Position numbers and translations under genes: made by a program. From Helicobacter magdeburgensis (GTDB lineage Bacteria; Campylobacterota; Campylobacteria; Campylobacterales; Helicobacteraceae), in assembly GCF_000765825.2 (NCBI RefSeq), contig NZ_JRPE02000016.1, forward strand, positions 1-32,710: a stretch of 32,710 nucleotides of DNA, in the 5' to 3' direction. Below are positions 7,017 through 14,982 of this stretch, piece after piece. The notes beneath the pieces are model-generated. The model saw nothing but the letters and a program-made list of their open reading frames with translations, was not told where the DNA came from and searched no databases. How positions within the stretch are numbered: the stretch's first letter is position 1; each line of letters starts with the position of its first letter.

Positions 7017-8041
7017 TGCTATATGTGCTGCTTAGTGCCAATGTGTTTGGTGCTTTTCCCTATATGTATAAAGATGATAAAGGATATAGTGTTGAGATTC
7101 CAAAAAAGCCTACTCGCATTGTGATTGGGGGCGGTATGTGGCCATTGCCATCTGTTGTTATTATGCTTGAAAAGAGTGCAAAAAGCATCGTGTATATGCC
7201 AAAATCAAGCAAAAATGTGTTAAAAAATTCCTTTTTACTTGATATGTTTCCTGAGATTAATGCCATTCCAAGTGGAGAGAATGAAAATATAGAAGATCTT
7301 CTTTCTCTTAAGCCAGATTTGTTTGTATGTCATAGTGCAAATATCAAGCTATGTCAGGCAATGAAACAAAGCAAGATTCCAACAATAGAACTCAGTGTCA
7401 ATAAATGGGGGTATAACTCATTTGAAACAATCAAGGGTTGGATTACAGTGCTAGCCCCTATTTTAGATGTTGAGATAAAGGCAAAAAGATTTTTAGACTT
7501 TACTCAAAGTATTCAAGATGAGATGATGAAAAAAGTAAGGGCAAAATCAAACAATATTAAGCCAAAGGCATTGGTGATACATTATTTTGAGAGTGATAAG
7601 GCTATTTGGGCAGGCGGCATTTTTGCGGATTATTTATTGCAAACAAGTGGCGGACAAAATGTTATTGCTAGTCAAAATATTGTAAAAATAACGCTTGAAG
7701 ATATATACAAACTCAATCCGGATATTATCTATATTAATAATTTTAATACGCTTATGCCCCAAGATATACTCAAAAGCCCATTGTGGAAGCCCATCAAGGC
7801 AATCCAAAATAAAAGAGTCTATAAATTTCCGTTAGGCTCATATCGCCCATTTGCTCCAAGCGTAGATTTGTCTATTTTGCTTCAATGGCTTTATATGTGT
7901 AATAATCCAAGTGAGATGGATTTTGATACGCTTTTACACTCTACTGAAGTATTTTATCGCACATACTTTGATTTACATTTGAGTAAAAAACAGATAATGA
8001 GCATTTTTTCTCCCACAAGGGAAGCTGGAGAGATTAAATAG
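7004..8041 (+). CDS. Periplasmic metal-chelate ABC binding protein
   Basis: From the ATG at 7004 the 345-residue product starts MRFIMLYVLLSANVFGAF, a signal peptide. This start is preferred over the in-frame ATG at 6983 because GGGAGG lies just before it and the signal peptide begins there. The mature protein follows the FecB/BtuF/CeuE helical-backbone binding-protein pattern: 'KPTRIVIGGGMWPLPSVVIM', 'IEDLLSLKPDLFVCHSANI', 'LEDIYKLNPDIIYINN', 'LWKPIKAIQNKRVYKFPLG'. It would deliver an iron-siderophore, haem, cobalamin or Ni/Co chelate to an inner-membrane ABC importer. The partner permease in this window is truncated and no ATPase gene is present, so the protein must work with a transporter encoded elsewhere or be orphaned. 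It overlaps the preceding gene by 13 bases. Confidence 0.82.
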   Translation: MRFIMLYVLLSANVFGAFPYMYKDDKGYSVEIPKKPTRIVIGGGMWPLPSVVIMLEKSAKSIVYMPKSSKNVLKNSFLLDMFPEINAIPSGENENIEDLLSLKPDLFVCHSANIKLCQAMKQSKIPTIELSVNKWGYNSFETIKGWITVLAPILDVEIKAKRFLDFTQSIQDEMMKKVRAKSNNIKPKALVIHYFESDKAIWAGGIFADYLLQTSGGQNVIASQNIVKITLEDIYKLNPDIIYINNFNTLMPQDILKSPLWKPIKAIQNKRVYKFPLGSYRPFAPSVDLSILLQWLYMCNNPSEMDFDTLLHSTEVFYRTYFDLHLSKKQIMSIFSPTREAGEIK

Positions 8042-8131
8042 TGTTTTTTTGTTGATTATGTTGATTGTAATGTAGGAACGCCTAAATTTTCAAGTTACAT
8101 TAGGATTTGTTTAAGGATTTATTTTTTTTGC

Positions 8132-8137
8132 TACAAT
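8132..8137 (+). promoter_or_regulatory. Extended -10 box upstream of pyrD
   Basis: TGCTACAAT follows a run of eight T residues, the T-rich upstream pattern typical of Helicobacter promoters. It lies about 45 bases before the pyrD ATG in the 137-base gap after the binding-protein gene and probably drives pyrD and the genes behind it. Confidence 0.5.
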
Positions 8138-8178
8138 ACACAACTTGACTTTCTAATTTAATTTCTCGGGGTGTTTTT

Positions 8179-9606
8179 ATGTCTTTGTATCAGATGCTTT
8201 CTCCTTATCTTTTCAAACTTGATGCTGAAAAAGCTCACAATCTAGCCGAATCTTTCATTAAGCGTGTTTTGCCTTTGCCTTTGGTGCAGGATTATGTGGC
8301 AGGGAAAAATTGCGTGGTGGATAAGGCATTAAGCGTTGAGGTTGCAGGTATGAGATTCTATAATCCTGTGGGCTTGGCGGCTGGATTTGATAAAAATGCT
8401 ACGATGATAAAGGGGCTTTCAGCTCTTGGATTTGGGTTTTTGGAGATTGGCACAATCACTCAAGCTCCACAAGAGGGCAATCCAAAGCCGCGTCTTTTTC
8501 GCCACACACAAGAGCAAAGCCTACAAAATGCTATGGGTTTTAATAATCAAGGCTCACTTGTTATCTCAAAAAGATTAAAAGCATTTTACCCCTATGCTAT
8601 CCCACTTGGCGTGAATATTGGCAAGAATAAAATCATTGCCCAAAGTGATTCGCTCAAAAATTATGAAAATGTTTTGCTTGATTGCTTGGAAGTTGGGGAT
8701 TACTTCACTTTCAATCTTTCATCGCCAAACACGCCAAATTTGCGTGATTTGCAAAATGTTTCATTTGTGCAGGAGCTTTTTGCTATGGCACGCACACATA
8801 CGCAAAAACCGCTCTTTTTGAAAATCTCGCCAGATATGGATAAAGATGAGATGTTAAAAGTTGTTGAGATGAGTATCAAAAGCGGTGCAAGTGGGATTAT
8901 TGCTACAAATACGACTGTTGATTACACACTTGTGCAGAATCCACAAGATAGTGGCGGTATTAGCGGAGCGGCGTTAAAGCAAAAATCAAAAGAGATTCTA
9001 AGAATCTTAAGTGAAAGCTTTTTTGGCAAGATAGCTCTCATCTCTGTTGGCGGGATTGACAACGCGCAGGAGGCTTATGAGCGTATTAAACTAGGGGCGA
9101 GTTTGGTGCAGGTGTATAGTGGGTTTGTGTTTCAAGGACCAAGCTTGTGTAAAAATATTAATGAAGGCTTGTTGCAATGCCTTAGGGCAGATGGTTTTAC
9201 GCACTTGTATGAGGCATTGGGGCAGGATATTAAAACAAAGCCAAAAACACGCAAAAAGTCAAATGCAGATAAAACACAAGATAAGCAGGATTCTAAAATT
9301 GTCATTAAGACAAAGCCAACACAAACAAGAAAGAAAAAGCTAGATTCTAGTAAGGACACAGAATCTACCCAAAAAGCACCAAGCCCCAAAAAGACAGAAT
9401 CTAAAAAAACAGAATCTAAGCCTAAAAAAACAAGGGCAAAAAAGGCGGATTCTACAAATGCGACAAAAAGCAAAGCTTCTCGCACAAAAAAAACAGAATC
9501 TAAGCTAGATTCCACACAAAATCTAGTGGATAAAGATTTGCCTACATCGCAAATAGAGCCATCACAAGCACAGCAAGATTCTAAAGCAAATTTACCCAAA
9601 GAGTGA
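8179..9606 (+). CDS. pyrD: Dihydroorotate dehydrogenase (quinone) with Lys-rich tail
   Basis: Class 2 PyrD oxidises dihydroorotate to orotate in pyrimidine synthesis and passes the electrons to membrane quinone. The N-terminal helices (MSLYQMLSPYLFKLDAEKAH) fit the quinone-binding hood. FMN-barrel motifs follow: 'YNPVGLAAGFDKNA', 'LEIGTITQAPQEGNPKPRLF', the catalytic-serine loop 'NLSSPNTPNLRDLQ' near residue 180, and 'LISVGGIDNAQEAYERI'. The enzyme proper ends near residue 350. About 120 further residues are highly basic and low in complexity (repeated KKTESK, KKTRAKK, DSTQ) and are not part of the usual family length of roughly 335-350. The tail DNA is packed with the word AGAATCT/AGATTCT (six copies in 360 bases), which encodes its ES and DS pairs. 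The gene leads the pyrD-M16-dapA-reductase group. Confidence 0.95.
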   Translation: MSLYQMLSPYLFKLDAEKAHNLAESFIKRVLPLPLVQDYVAGKNCVVDKALSVEVAGMRFYNPVGLAAGFDKNATMIKGLSALGFGFLEIGTITQAPQEGNPKPRLFRHTQEQSLQNAMGFNNQGSLVISKRLKAFYPYAIPLGVNIGKNKIIAQSDSLKNYENVLLDCLEVGDYFTFNLSSPNTPNLRDLQNVSFVQELFAMARTHTQKPLFLKISPDMDKDEMLKVVEMSIKSGASGIIATNTTVDYTLVQNPQDSGGISGAALKQKSKEILRILSESFFGKIALISVGGIDNAQEAYERIKLGASLVQVYSGFVFQGPSLCKNINEGLLQCLRADGFTHLYEALGQDIKTKPKTRKKSNADKTQDKQDSKIVIKTKPTQTRKKKLDSSKDTESTQKAPSPKKTESKKTESKPKKTRAKKADSTNATKSKASRTKKTESKLDSTQNLVDKDLPTSQIEPSQAQQDSKANLPKE

Positions 9607-9615
9607 GAATAGAGA

Positions 9616-10956
9616 GTGAAGATTCTAATTTTAGGAGTTTTGATGAGTGTTGTAACGAGCATAAATTCAGCATTTTCAACACAAAGTGTTTTGCCTAAGC
9701 ATTATACAAAAACGCTTGAGAATGGGCTAGAAATTGTGGTTGTCCCTTTGCATAATCAAAGTGGCGTGATTGAGATAAATGTATTTTACAAAGTCGGCAG
9801 CCGCAATGAGAGTATGGGAAAAAGTGGCATAGCCCATATGCTGGAACATCTAAGCTTTAAATCTACCAAGAATCTTAGGGCTGGAGAGTTTGATGAGATT
9901 GTGAAAGGCTTTGGCGGGGTGAATAATGCTTCTACAAGCTTTGATTACACGCGGTATTTTATTAAATCAAGTGCGGGGAATTTGGATAAGTCCCTAGAGC
10001 TATTTGCCGAGCTTATGAGTAATCTTGCGTTGGAAGATAATGAGTTTCAGCCGGAAAGAAATGTCGTAGCTGAAGAGCGACTTTGGCGGACGGATAATTC
10101 GCCTATGGGCTATTTGTATTTTCGCTTTTTTAACACAGCCTATGTGTATCACCCCTATCATTGGACACCTATTGGCTTTATGGAGGATATTAAGACTTGG
10201 AAAATTGAGGATATTAGAGCGTTTTATGAGACTTATTATCAGCCACAAAATGCCATTGTGCTTGTGAGCGGGGATATTGAGCCAAATGTAGTGTTTGAGA
10301 GTGCTACAAAACATTTTGGGGCATTGAAAAATAGGACAGATTCTATCCCACAAGTTGTTGCAAAAGAGCCAAAGCAAGATGGAGAGCGACGCGTGATTGT
10401 GAAAAAAGATTCACAAGTTGAGTATCTCACAATGGGCTATAAGATTCCAAATTATTTAAGCAAGGATCAAGTGGCATTAAGTGCCATAGGGGAGATTCTA
10501 AGCAGTGGGAAGTCAAGTATTTTTCAAACCGAGCTTATAGATAAGCAGCAAATCGCTACGAGTGCGTATGCGTATAATATGGATTTAAAAGATGAGGGGG
10601 TGTTTTTAATCGTTGCTGCAGCAAGGCAGGGTGTGAGTGCAGAATCTGTGGAAAAAGAGATTTATACGATATTAGATAGGTTGAAAAAAGGCGAGATTTC
10701 ACAAGAAGAGCTAGAAAAGGTTAAAATCAATACGCGTGCAAGTTTTATATATAGCTTGGAGAGTGCAGGAGATGTAGCCGGGCTATTTGGAAGCTATCTT
10801 GTGCGTGGGGATATTAGCCCACTTTTGCAATATGAAAAGGAAATCAATACTTTAAGTATTGAAAAAATCAAAGAAGTGGCAAATACATATTTTACACAAG
10901 ATTCACTAAGTGTGGTTATCCTAAAAGATACCAAACAAGCAGGGACAAAGGAGTAG
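9616..10956 (+). CDS. M16-family zinc protease (HP1012-like)
   Basis: This 446-residue zinc protease has the inverted HxxEH motif 'GIAHMLEHLSFK' (H74, E77, H78) and the downstream 'RNVVAEERLWR' glutamate segment typical of the M16 pitrilysin family. The length fits one two-domain half of the larger members. The N-terminus (MKILILGVLMSVVTSINSAFS) looks like a signal peptide if translation starts at GTG 9616. However, the in-frame ATG at 9643 has a better ribosome-binding site (AGGAG at 9633-9637), so the start is uncertain and the shorter form has a weaker signal peptide. Substrate unknown. In H. pylori the homologue also sits between pyrD and dapA. The gap to dapA is 3 bases, so the genes are co-transcribed. 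Confidence 0.88.
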   Translation: MKILILGVLMSVVTSINSAFSTQSVLPKHYTKTLENGLEIVVVPLHNQSGVIEINVFYKVGSRNESMGKSGIAHMLEHLSFKSTKNLRAGEFDEIVKGFGGVNNASTSFDYTRYFIKSSAGNLDKSLELFAELMSNLALEDNEFQPERNVVAEERLWRTDNSPMGYLYFRFFNTAYVYHPYHWTPIGFMEDIKTWKIEDIRAFYETYYQPQNAIVLVSGDIEPNVVFESATKHFGALKNRTDSIPQVVAKEPKQDGERRVIVKKDSQVEYLTMGYKIPNYLSKDQVALSAIGEILSSGKSSIFQTELIDKQQIATSAYAYNMDLKDEGVFLIVAAARQGVSAESVEKEIYTILDRLKKGEISQEELEKVKINTRASFIYSLESAGDVAGLFGSYLVRGDISPLLQYEKEINTLSIEKIKEVANTYFTQDSLSVVILKDTKQAGTKE

Positions 10957-10959
10957 GCA

Positions 10960-11841
10960 ATGGTGCAAGGAGCGATGAGTGCGTTAATCACGCCTTTTAA
11001 GCAGGGGAGAGTAGATTTTGAAACTTATGAATCTTTGATTAGGCGGCAAATCGCTTATGGAATGGACGCTTGTGTGCCGGTTGGGACAACCGGAGAATCT
11101 GCCACGCTTTCACATAAGGAGCATATGGAATGTATTGAAGTTGCGGTGGAAGTTTGCAAGGGAAGTGGCGTAAAGGTGCTTGCCGGGGCAGGGAGTAATT
11201 CTACAAGTGAAGCTATTGAGCTTTCACAATTTGCACAAAAATGTGGAGCGGACGCATTGCTATGTGTTACGCCTTATTATAATAAACCCACACAAGAGGG
11301 CTTATTTCAGCATTATAAAGCTGTGGCAAATGCGGTGGAGATTCCCGTTATGCTTTATAATGTGCCTTCTCGCACGGGTGTGAATCTTGAGATAGACACG
11401 GCAAAGAGATTGTATAAGGAGTGCAATAACATTTATGCGATTAAAGAAGCTACTGGGCTTATGGATAGGGTAGTGGCATTTGGTGCGGAAGTGCCAGAGC
11501 TTATGCTTTTAAGTGGGGAAGATGCGATTAATTATCCCATTCTTGCCAATAATGGCAGGGGTGTGATTTCAGTTACAGGCAACCTTTTGCCACATGAAAT
11601 TGCCGATTTGACGCATTACGCATTGCAAGGGGATATGAAAAAAAGCTATGAGATAAACACAAAACTTTATGAAATAAATAAGGTTTTGTTCTGTGAGAGT
11701 AATCCCATACCCATAAAAGCGGCGATGTTTTTGGCAGGATTATTAAAAAATTTGGAATATCGTCTGCCATTAGTAGCACCTTCTAAGGAAAATATGGATA
11801 AAATACACAAAATCTTACAAAAATACGAGGTGAAACAATGA
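10960..11841 (+). CDS. dapA: 4-hydroxy-tetrahydrodipicolinate synthase
   Basis: DapA condenses pyruvate with aspartate semialdehyde, the first step committed to diaminopimelate and lysine, and so feeds peptidoglycan synthesis. The 293-residue length is typical. Visible motifs are the substrate loop '[17 protein letters not shown]', the catalytic tyrosine Y133 in '[12 protein letters not shown]', and the Schiff-base lysine K162 in '[12 protein letters not shown]'. The gene starts 3 bases after the protease stop and overlaps the following reductase gene by 4 bases (ATGA), so translation is probably coupled. Nothing in the sequence is unusual. Confidence 0.97.
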   Translation: MVQGAMSALITPFKQGRVDFETYESLIRRQIAYGMDACVPVGTTGESATLSHKEHMECIEVAVEVCKGSGVKVLAGAGSNSTSEAIELSQFAQKCGADALLCVTPYYNKPTQEGLFQHYKAVANAVEIPVMLYNVPSRTGVNLEIDTAKRLYKECNNIYAIKEATGLMDRVVAFGAEVPELMLLSGEDAINYPILANNGRGVISVTGNLLPHEIADLTHYALQGDMKKSYEINTKLYEINKVLFCESNPIPIKAAMFLAGLLKNLEYRLPLVAPSKENMDKIHKILQKYEVKQ

Positions 11842-12638
11842 ATAATCAAAATTGCACTACAAGTTTTATGAAGGGCAAAACGCTTGTGATTAGCGGTGCT
11901 ACGCGTGGGATTGGTAAAGCGATTTTGTATAAATTTGCACAAAATGGCGTGAATATCGCATTTACTTACAATAAAAATGAGGAAGAGGCGGCAAAAATCG
12001 CACAAGATGTTGAATCTAAGTTTGGTATCAAGGCGAGATTCTACCCCTTAAATGTGCTTGAGCCAGAGCAGTATGTGGAGTTATTTAAAAAGATTGATGA
12101 AGATTTTTCACGCATTGACTTTTTTGTGTCAAATGCGATTATTTATGGTAAGAGCGTGGCAGGTGGCTTTGCACCATTTATGCGTTTAAAACCTAGAGGG
12201 CTAAATAATATTTATACCGCAACGGTTTTGGCATTTGTCGTTGGTGCACAAGAAGCGGCTAAGAGAATGAAAGAAGTGGGCGGAGGGGCGATTGTCTCTC
12301 TTAGCTCAACAGGGAATCTTGTATATATGCCAAATTATGCTGGACACGGAAACTCTAAAAATGCGGTAGAGACAATGGTAAAATATGCTGCAACAGAGCT
12401 TGGCGAATGGGGCATACGCGTCAATGCTGTAAGTGGTGGTCCTATTGATACTGATGCGTTAAAGGCTTTCCCTGATTATGCGGAAGTTAAAGCAAAGGTT
12501 GAGGAGCAATCCCCGCTTAATCGTATGGGGACACCTGAAGATTTAGCTGGTGCAGCGTTTTTCCTATGTGATGAGACACAGAGTGCTTGGCTCACTGGAC
12601 AGACTATTGTCATTGATGGTGGCACGACTTTTAAATAA
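11838..12638 (+). CDS. Short-chain reductase, FabL-like (HP1014 position)
   Basis: This 266-residue short-chain dehydrogenase/reductase has the nucleotide motif '[17 protein letters not shown]', a serine in 'IVSLSSTGN', and '[15 protein letters not shown]'. The active-site Tyr and Lys (Y167, K174) are six residues apart, the Y-x6-K spacing known from enoyl-ACP reductase FabL rather than the common SDR Y-x3-K. The C-terminal part '[15 protein letters not shown]' is standard. The homologue in this position in H. pylori (HP1014) has been labelled 7-alpha-hydroxysteroid dehydrogenase. The residue spacing argues more for enoyl-ACP reduction in fatty-acid synthesis. Substrate remains unproven. The gene is coupled to dapA by a 4-base overlap. 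Confidence 0.85.
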   Translation: MNNQNCTTSFMKGKTLVISGATRGIGKAILYKFAQNGVNIAFTYNKNEEEAAKIAQDVESKFGIKARFYPLNVLEPEQYVELFKKIDEDFSRIDFFVSNAIIYGKSVAGGFAPFMRLKPRGLNNIYTATVLAFVVGAQEAAKRMKEVGGGAIVSLSSTGNLVYMPNYAGHGNSKNAVETMVKYAATELGEWGIRVNAVSGGPIDTDALKAFPDYAEVKAKVEEQSPLNRMGTPEDLAGAAFFLCDETQSAWLTGQTIVIDGGTTFK

Positions 12639-12653
12639 GTTAAACCCATTGAG

Positions 12654-12659
12654 TATAGT
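12654..12659 (+). promoter_or_regulatory. Possible -10 box before lnt
   Basis: TATAGT lies 30 bases before the lnt ATG, in the 51-base gap after the reductase gene. It is a plausible but weakly supported promoter. Read-through from the upstream operon is equally possible. Confidence 0.3.
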
Positions 12660-12689
12660 GTTTTCAAGTCTTCAAAGCTAAAATTTTAA

Positions 12690-14021
12690 ATGCTGAATCT
12701 TCAAGTTTCAAATCCTTTTAGGCGTATAAAAGCTATGCTTGATATGCCTTACACTCCTTTTTCTTGGCGTGAAAAGCAAAGCTACAAAAAAGTTTTTATG
12801 TGGCTTTTTATCTCTTTTATTTTCGCAAGTTTTTGTGTAGCTCCATTTTATATCCAGTGGATTTTTGAGCTTTGTGAGGTGGAATCTCCTAAGATTCTAC
12901 TTTCTGTTTTTGGGTTGCTAAGTATCGCAAGTGTGCTTTTCACACCTAAAAATCGTCGCTTTAGCGTGGGATTTTTCATTGGAGTGTTGTGGTTTTATTG
13001 GATAAGTTTGGGATTAAGATATTTTGATATGAGTGTGCTTATCCCGCTTGTGGTGGTGGCTGAAGCCTTGCTTATTGCTTGTGTATTTTATGTTGGATTA
13101 TGGTGTGAATGTCTGCTGTGGCGGTTTGGCTTTATAATGCTTTTAAGCTTTTTTACGCCACTTGGATTTGATTGGATTATGCTTGAAAGTGTATTTGCTT
13201 TTAGCTATTTTGGAGTGGATAAATTAAGCTTAGGGCTTATTGTGCTTGGGCTGTGGGTTGCTATCAAATATGAGCGTTGGTGGAAGATTGTAGGGATTTT
13301 ATGTCTTGTTTTTGCTCTAGATTCTAAAACTTTTAGTGAAAATCCGCCACATATTCCGCTAAAAATTAAGCTTATGCAGAGCGAAGTCAGTCAGGATATT
13401 ACTTGGCGTATGGAGCAAATGGAGAGTATTTTTCAAAACTATATAGACCAAATAGAGATAGCAAAAAATGAAGGCTATGAAGCTGTTGTTTTAGCTGAAA
13501 GTGCCTTTTATGTGCCTTTAGATTCTAAGTATTTTTCCCACTTTGACAAGATTCTGCAGATGAGTAAGGATATTGTCATTATTGTTGGGGCATTGCGTGT
13601 GGAGCAAAATGAAAATGGTGAAGTGCTGTATTTTAATAGCACTTATAAGTTTGAAAATGGTGAGATGACATTCCTTGATAAAGTGTTGCTTGTGCCTTTT
13701 GGGGAGCGTCTGCCGCAATCTTTACTGCCCATTGTGAATGTATTTTTTGAAGGCATTGGGGGATTTAGCCCGGGGCGTGAGTTTGGGTATTTTGACATTA
13801 AAGGTGTTAGGTTTAAAAATGCGATTTGTTATGAAGGGACAAATAGTGATTTTTATGCGGATAATCCTAGACTAGTAATTGTAACAAGCAATAATGCGTG
13901 GTTTGTGCCAAGTATTGAACCCATTTTGCAAAAAAATCTTATGAAATATTATGCGAGACTACATAATAGCACGATTTTGCACGCTACAAATCTTTCTAAA
14001 GCCGCCATTATCGCACCTTGA
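12690..14021 (+). CDS. lnt: Apolipoprotein N-acyltransferase
   Basis: Lnt adds the third acyl chain to the N-terminal cysteine of lipoproteins at the outer face of the inner membrane. The first 210 residues hold about six hydrophobic segments. They are followed by a nitrilase-type domain with the Glu-Lys-Cys triad: 'AVVLAESAFYVP', 'FLDKVLLVPFGERLPQSL' and 'NAICYEGTNSDF'. The 443-residue protein ends soon after 'HATNLSKAAIIAP', shorter at the C-terminus than the enterobacterial enzyme. The ATG lacks a clear ribosome-binding site. An in-frame ATG at codon 17 (MLDMPYTPF) is a possible alternative start. Confidence 0.9.
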   Translation: MLNLQVSNPFRRIKAMLDMPYTPFSWREKQSYKKVFMWLFISFIFASFCVAPFYIQWIFELCEVESPKILLSVFGLLSIASVLFTPKNRRFSVGFFIGVLWFYWISLGLRYFDMSVLIPLVVVAEALLIACVFYVGLWCECLLWRFGFIMLLSFFTPLGFDWIMLESVFAFSYFGVDKLSLGLIVLGLWVAIKYERWWKIVGILCLVFALDSKTFSENPPHIPLKIKLMQSEVSQDITWRMEQMESIFQNYIDQIEIAKNEGYEAVVLAESAFYVPLDSKYFSHFDKILQMSKDIVIIVGALRVEQNENGEVLYFNSTYKFENGEMTFLDKVLLVPFGERLPQSLLPIVNVFFEGIGGFSPGREFGYFDIKGVRFKNAICYEGTNSDFYADNPRLVIVTSNNAWFVPSIEPILQKNLMKYYARLHNSTILHATNLSKAAIIAP

Positions 14022-14072
14022 AATTAAGTGTTTAAAGTTTTGCGTTTTTAAGCCGATATCAGCTTATTATGC

Positions 14073-14078
14073 TATCAT
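14073..14078 (+). promoter_or_regulatory. Extended -10 box for the outer-membrane protein gene
   Basis: TGCTATCAT (extended -10) lies 34 bases before the ATG at 14112. An AAGGAG ribosome-binding site sits at 14100-14105. Together they support an independent, probably strong, start for this gene. Confidence 0.5.
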
Positions 14079-14111
14079 ACGCATTTTAGAATCAAATATA
14101 AGGAGTTAAAA

Positions 14112-14870
14112 ATGATTCGTGTAAAAAGAATTTTCTTGTTACTTGCTTTGGCTGGGGGCGTGGTGTTTGCTGCTCCAGCTAAAAACAATAATGACATCAA
14201 AAAGCAGTTGTTGGGGAATTTTGCAAGTGGGTCAATTCTCAATGGTTCAAATAAGGCTGGGAATGTTCAACGCTGGTATCTTTTTAGCGAGGGGCATTTG
14301 GGCTATTCTTATTCAATGCTTGGCGATTTGAATCTGCATTCAGCTGATGTGGGTTATTCTATGTATATCACATCTATTAAGTCTGCAAGTGGGTTGCGTC
14401 CGTATGTTGGGACTGAAATTACCGCTCCAATTTATGTTAAATCAGTTGGGAATTCAAATGCTTTTTGGCCCGGACAAGATACAGGCTTGCCCGGTGGGAC
14501 AAAGGTAATGACGGATTTAGGTTTTAATGGTTGGGGTGTGCAAGTGCCTGTGATTGTGGGGGTGCAAGCAAGATATTTTTATATCCAAGGTATGGTGGGC
14601 TATGCCTATCATAGCATAAAGGATAATTTCTATATCAGTGATACACAAAATGACACTTCGCTCGATAATATCTATCACGGATTGACTTATGGTATCGGTA
14701 TGGGTGTGAAAGTGTCAAATGTATTTAGCGTAGGGCTACGCTATGTAATGGGACAAATGACAAGCTCTTCACGCACACCGGGCCCATCAATAGCCACAGA
14801 TTCTGTGCGCTCCAAAGACTTTAAAAACGATTATCAGCGTATGTCTATTATCTTTGGTGTGGTGTTCTAA
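14112..14870 (+). CDS. Outer-membrane beta-barrel protein
   Basis: This 252-residue protein has a clear signal peptide (IFLLLALAGGVVFAAPAK, cleavage near residue 21). The rest is rich in alternating, aromatic and Gly/Ser strands ('YVGTEITAPIYVKSVG', 'YGIGMGVKVSNVFSVGLRY') and ends in ...SIIFGVVF, the terminal-Phe signature of outer-membrane barrels. The size suits an 8- to 10-strand barrel. It resembles small Helicobacter outer-membrane proteins, but I cannot name the subfamily or a ligand. It has its own promoter and a strong ribosome-binding site and is closed by the terminator at 14917-14947, so it is a single-gene unit. Confidence 0.8.
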   Translation: MIRVKRIFLLLALAGGVVFAAPAKNNNDIKKQLLGNFASGSILNGSNKAGNVQRWYLFSEGHLGYSYSMLGDLNLHSADVGYSMYITSIKSASGLRPYVGTEITAPIYVKSVGNSNAFWPGQDTGLPGGTKVMTDLGFNGWGVQVPVIVGVQARYFYIQGMVGYAYHSIKDNFYISDTQNDTSLDNIYHGLTYGIGMGVKVSNVFSVGLRYVMGQMTSSSRTPGPSIATDSVRSKDFKNDYQRMSIIFGVVF

Positions 14871-14916
14871 GATTCTATTTTTGTAGAGAAACTCCACAAG
14901 ACAATCGCTTTTGGTA

Positions 14917-14947
14917 GCCACTCTCGCTAGAGGGTGGCATTTTTTTT
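14917..14947 (+). terminator. Rho-independent terminator after the OMP gene
   Basis: The arms GCCACTCTC and GAGGGTGGC form a 9-bp stem (one T-G pair) with a 4-base loop, followed directly by A and eight T residues. It lies 46 bases after the stop codon of the outer-membrane protein gene. Confidence 0.88.
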
Positions 14948-14982
14948 GCTTCATACCTTTGGAAAATTTCTAAAGGTAGCCT

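Noticed and set aside
9132-9662. 176-codon open frame on the minus strand over the end of pyrD
   Set aside because: It is antisense to the basic PyrD tail. Its Ser/Phe/Leu-rich, low-complexity product mirrors the Lys/Ser/Thr repeats, and it has no ribosome-binding site or family resemblance.
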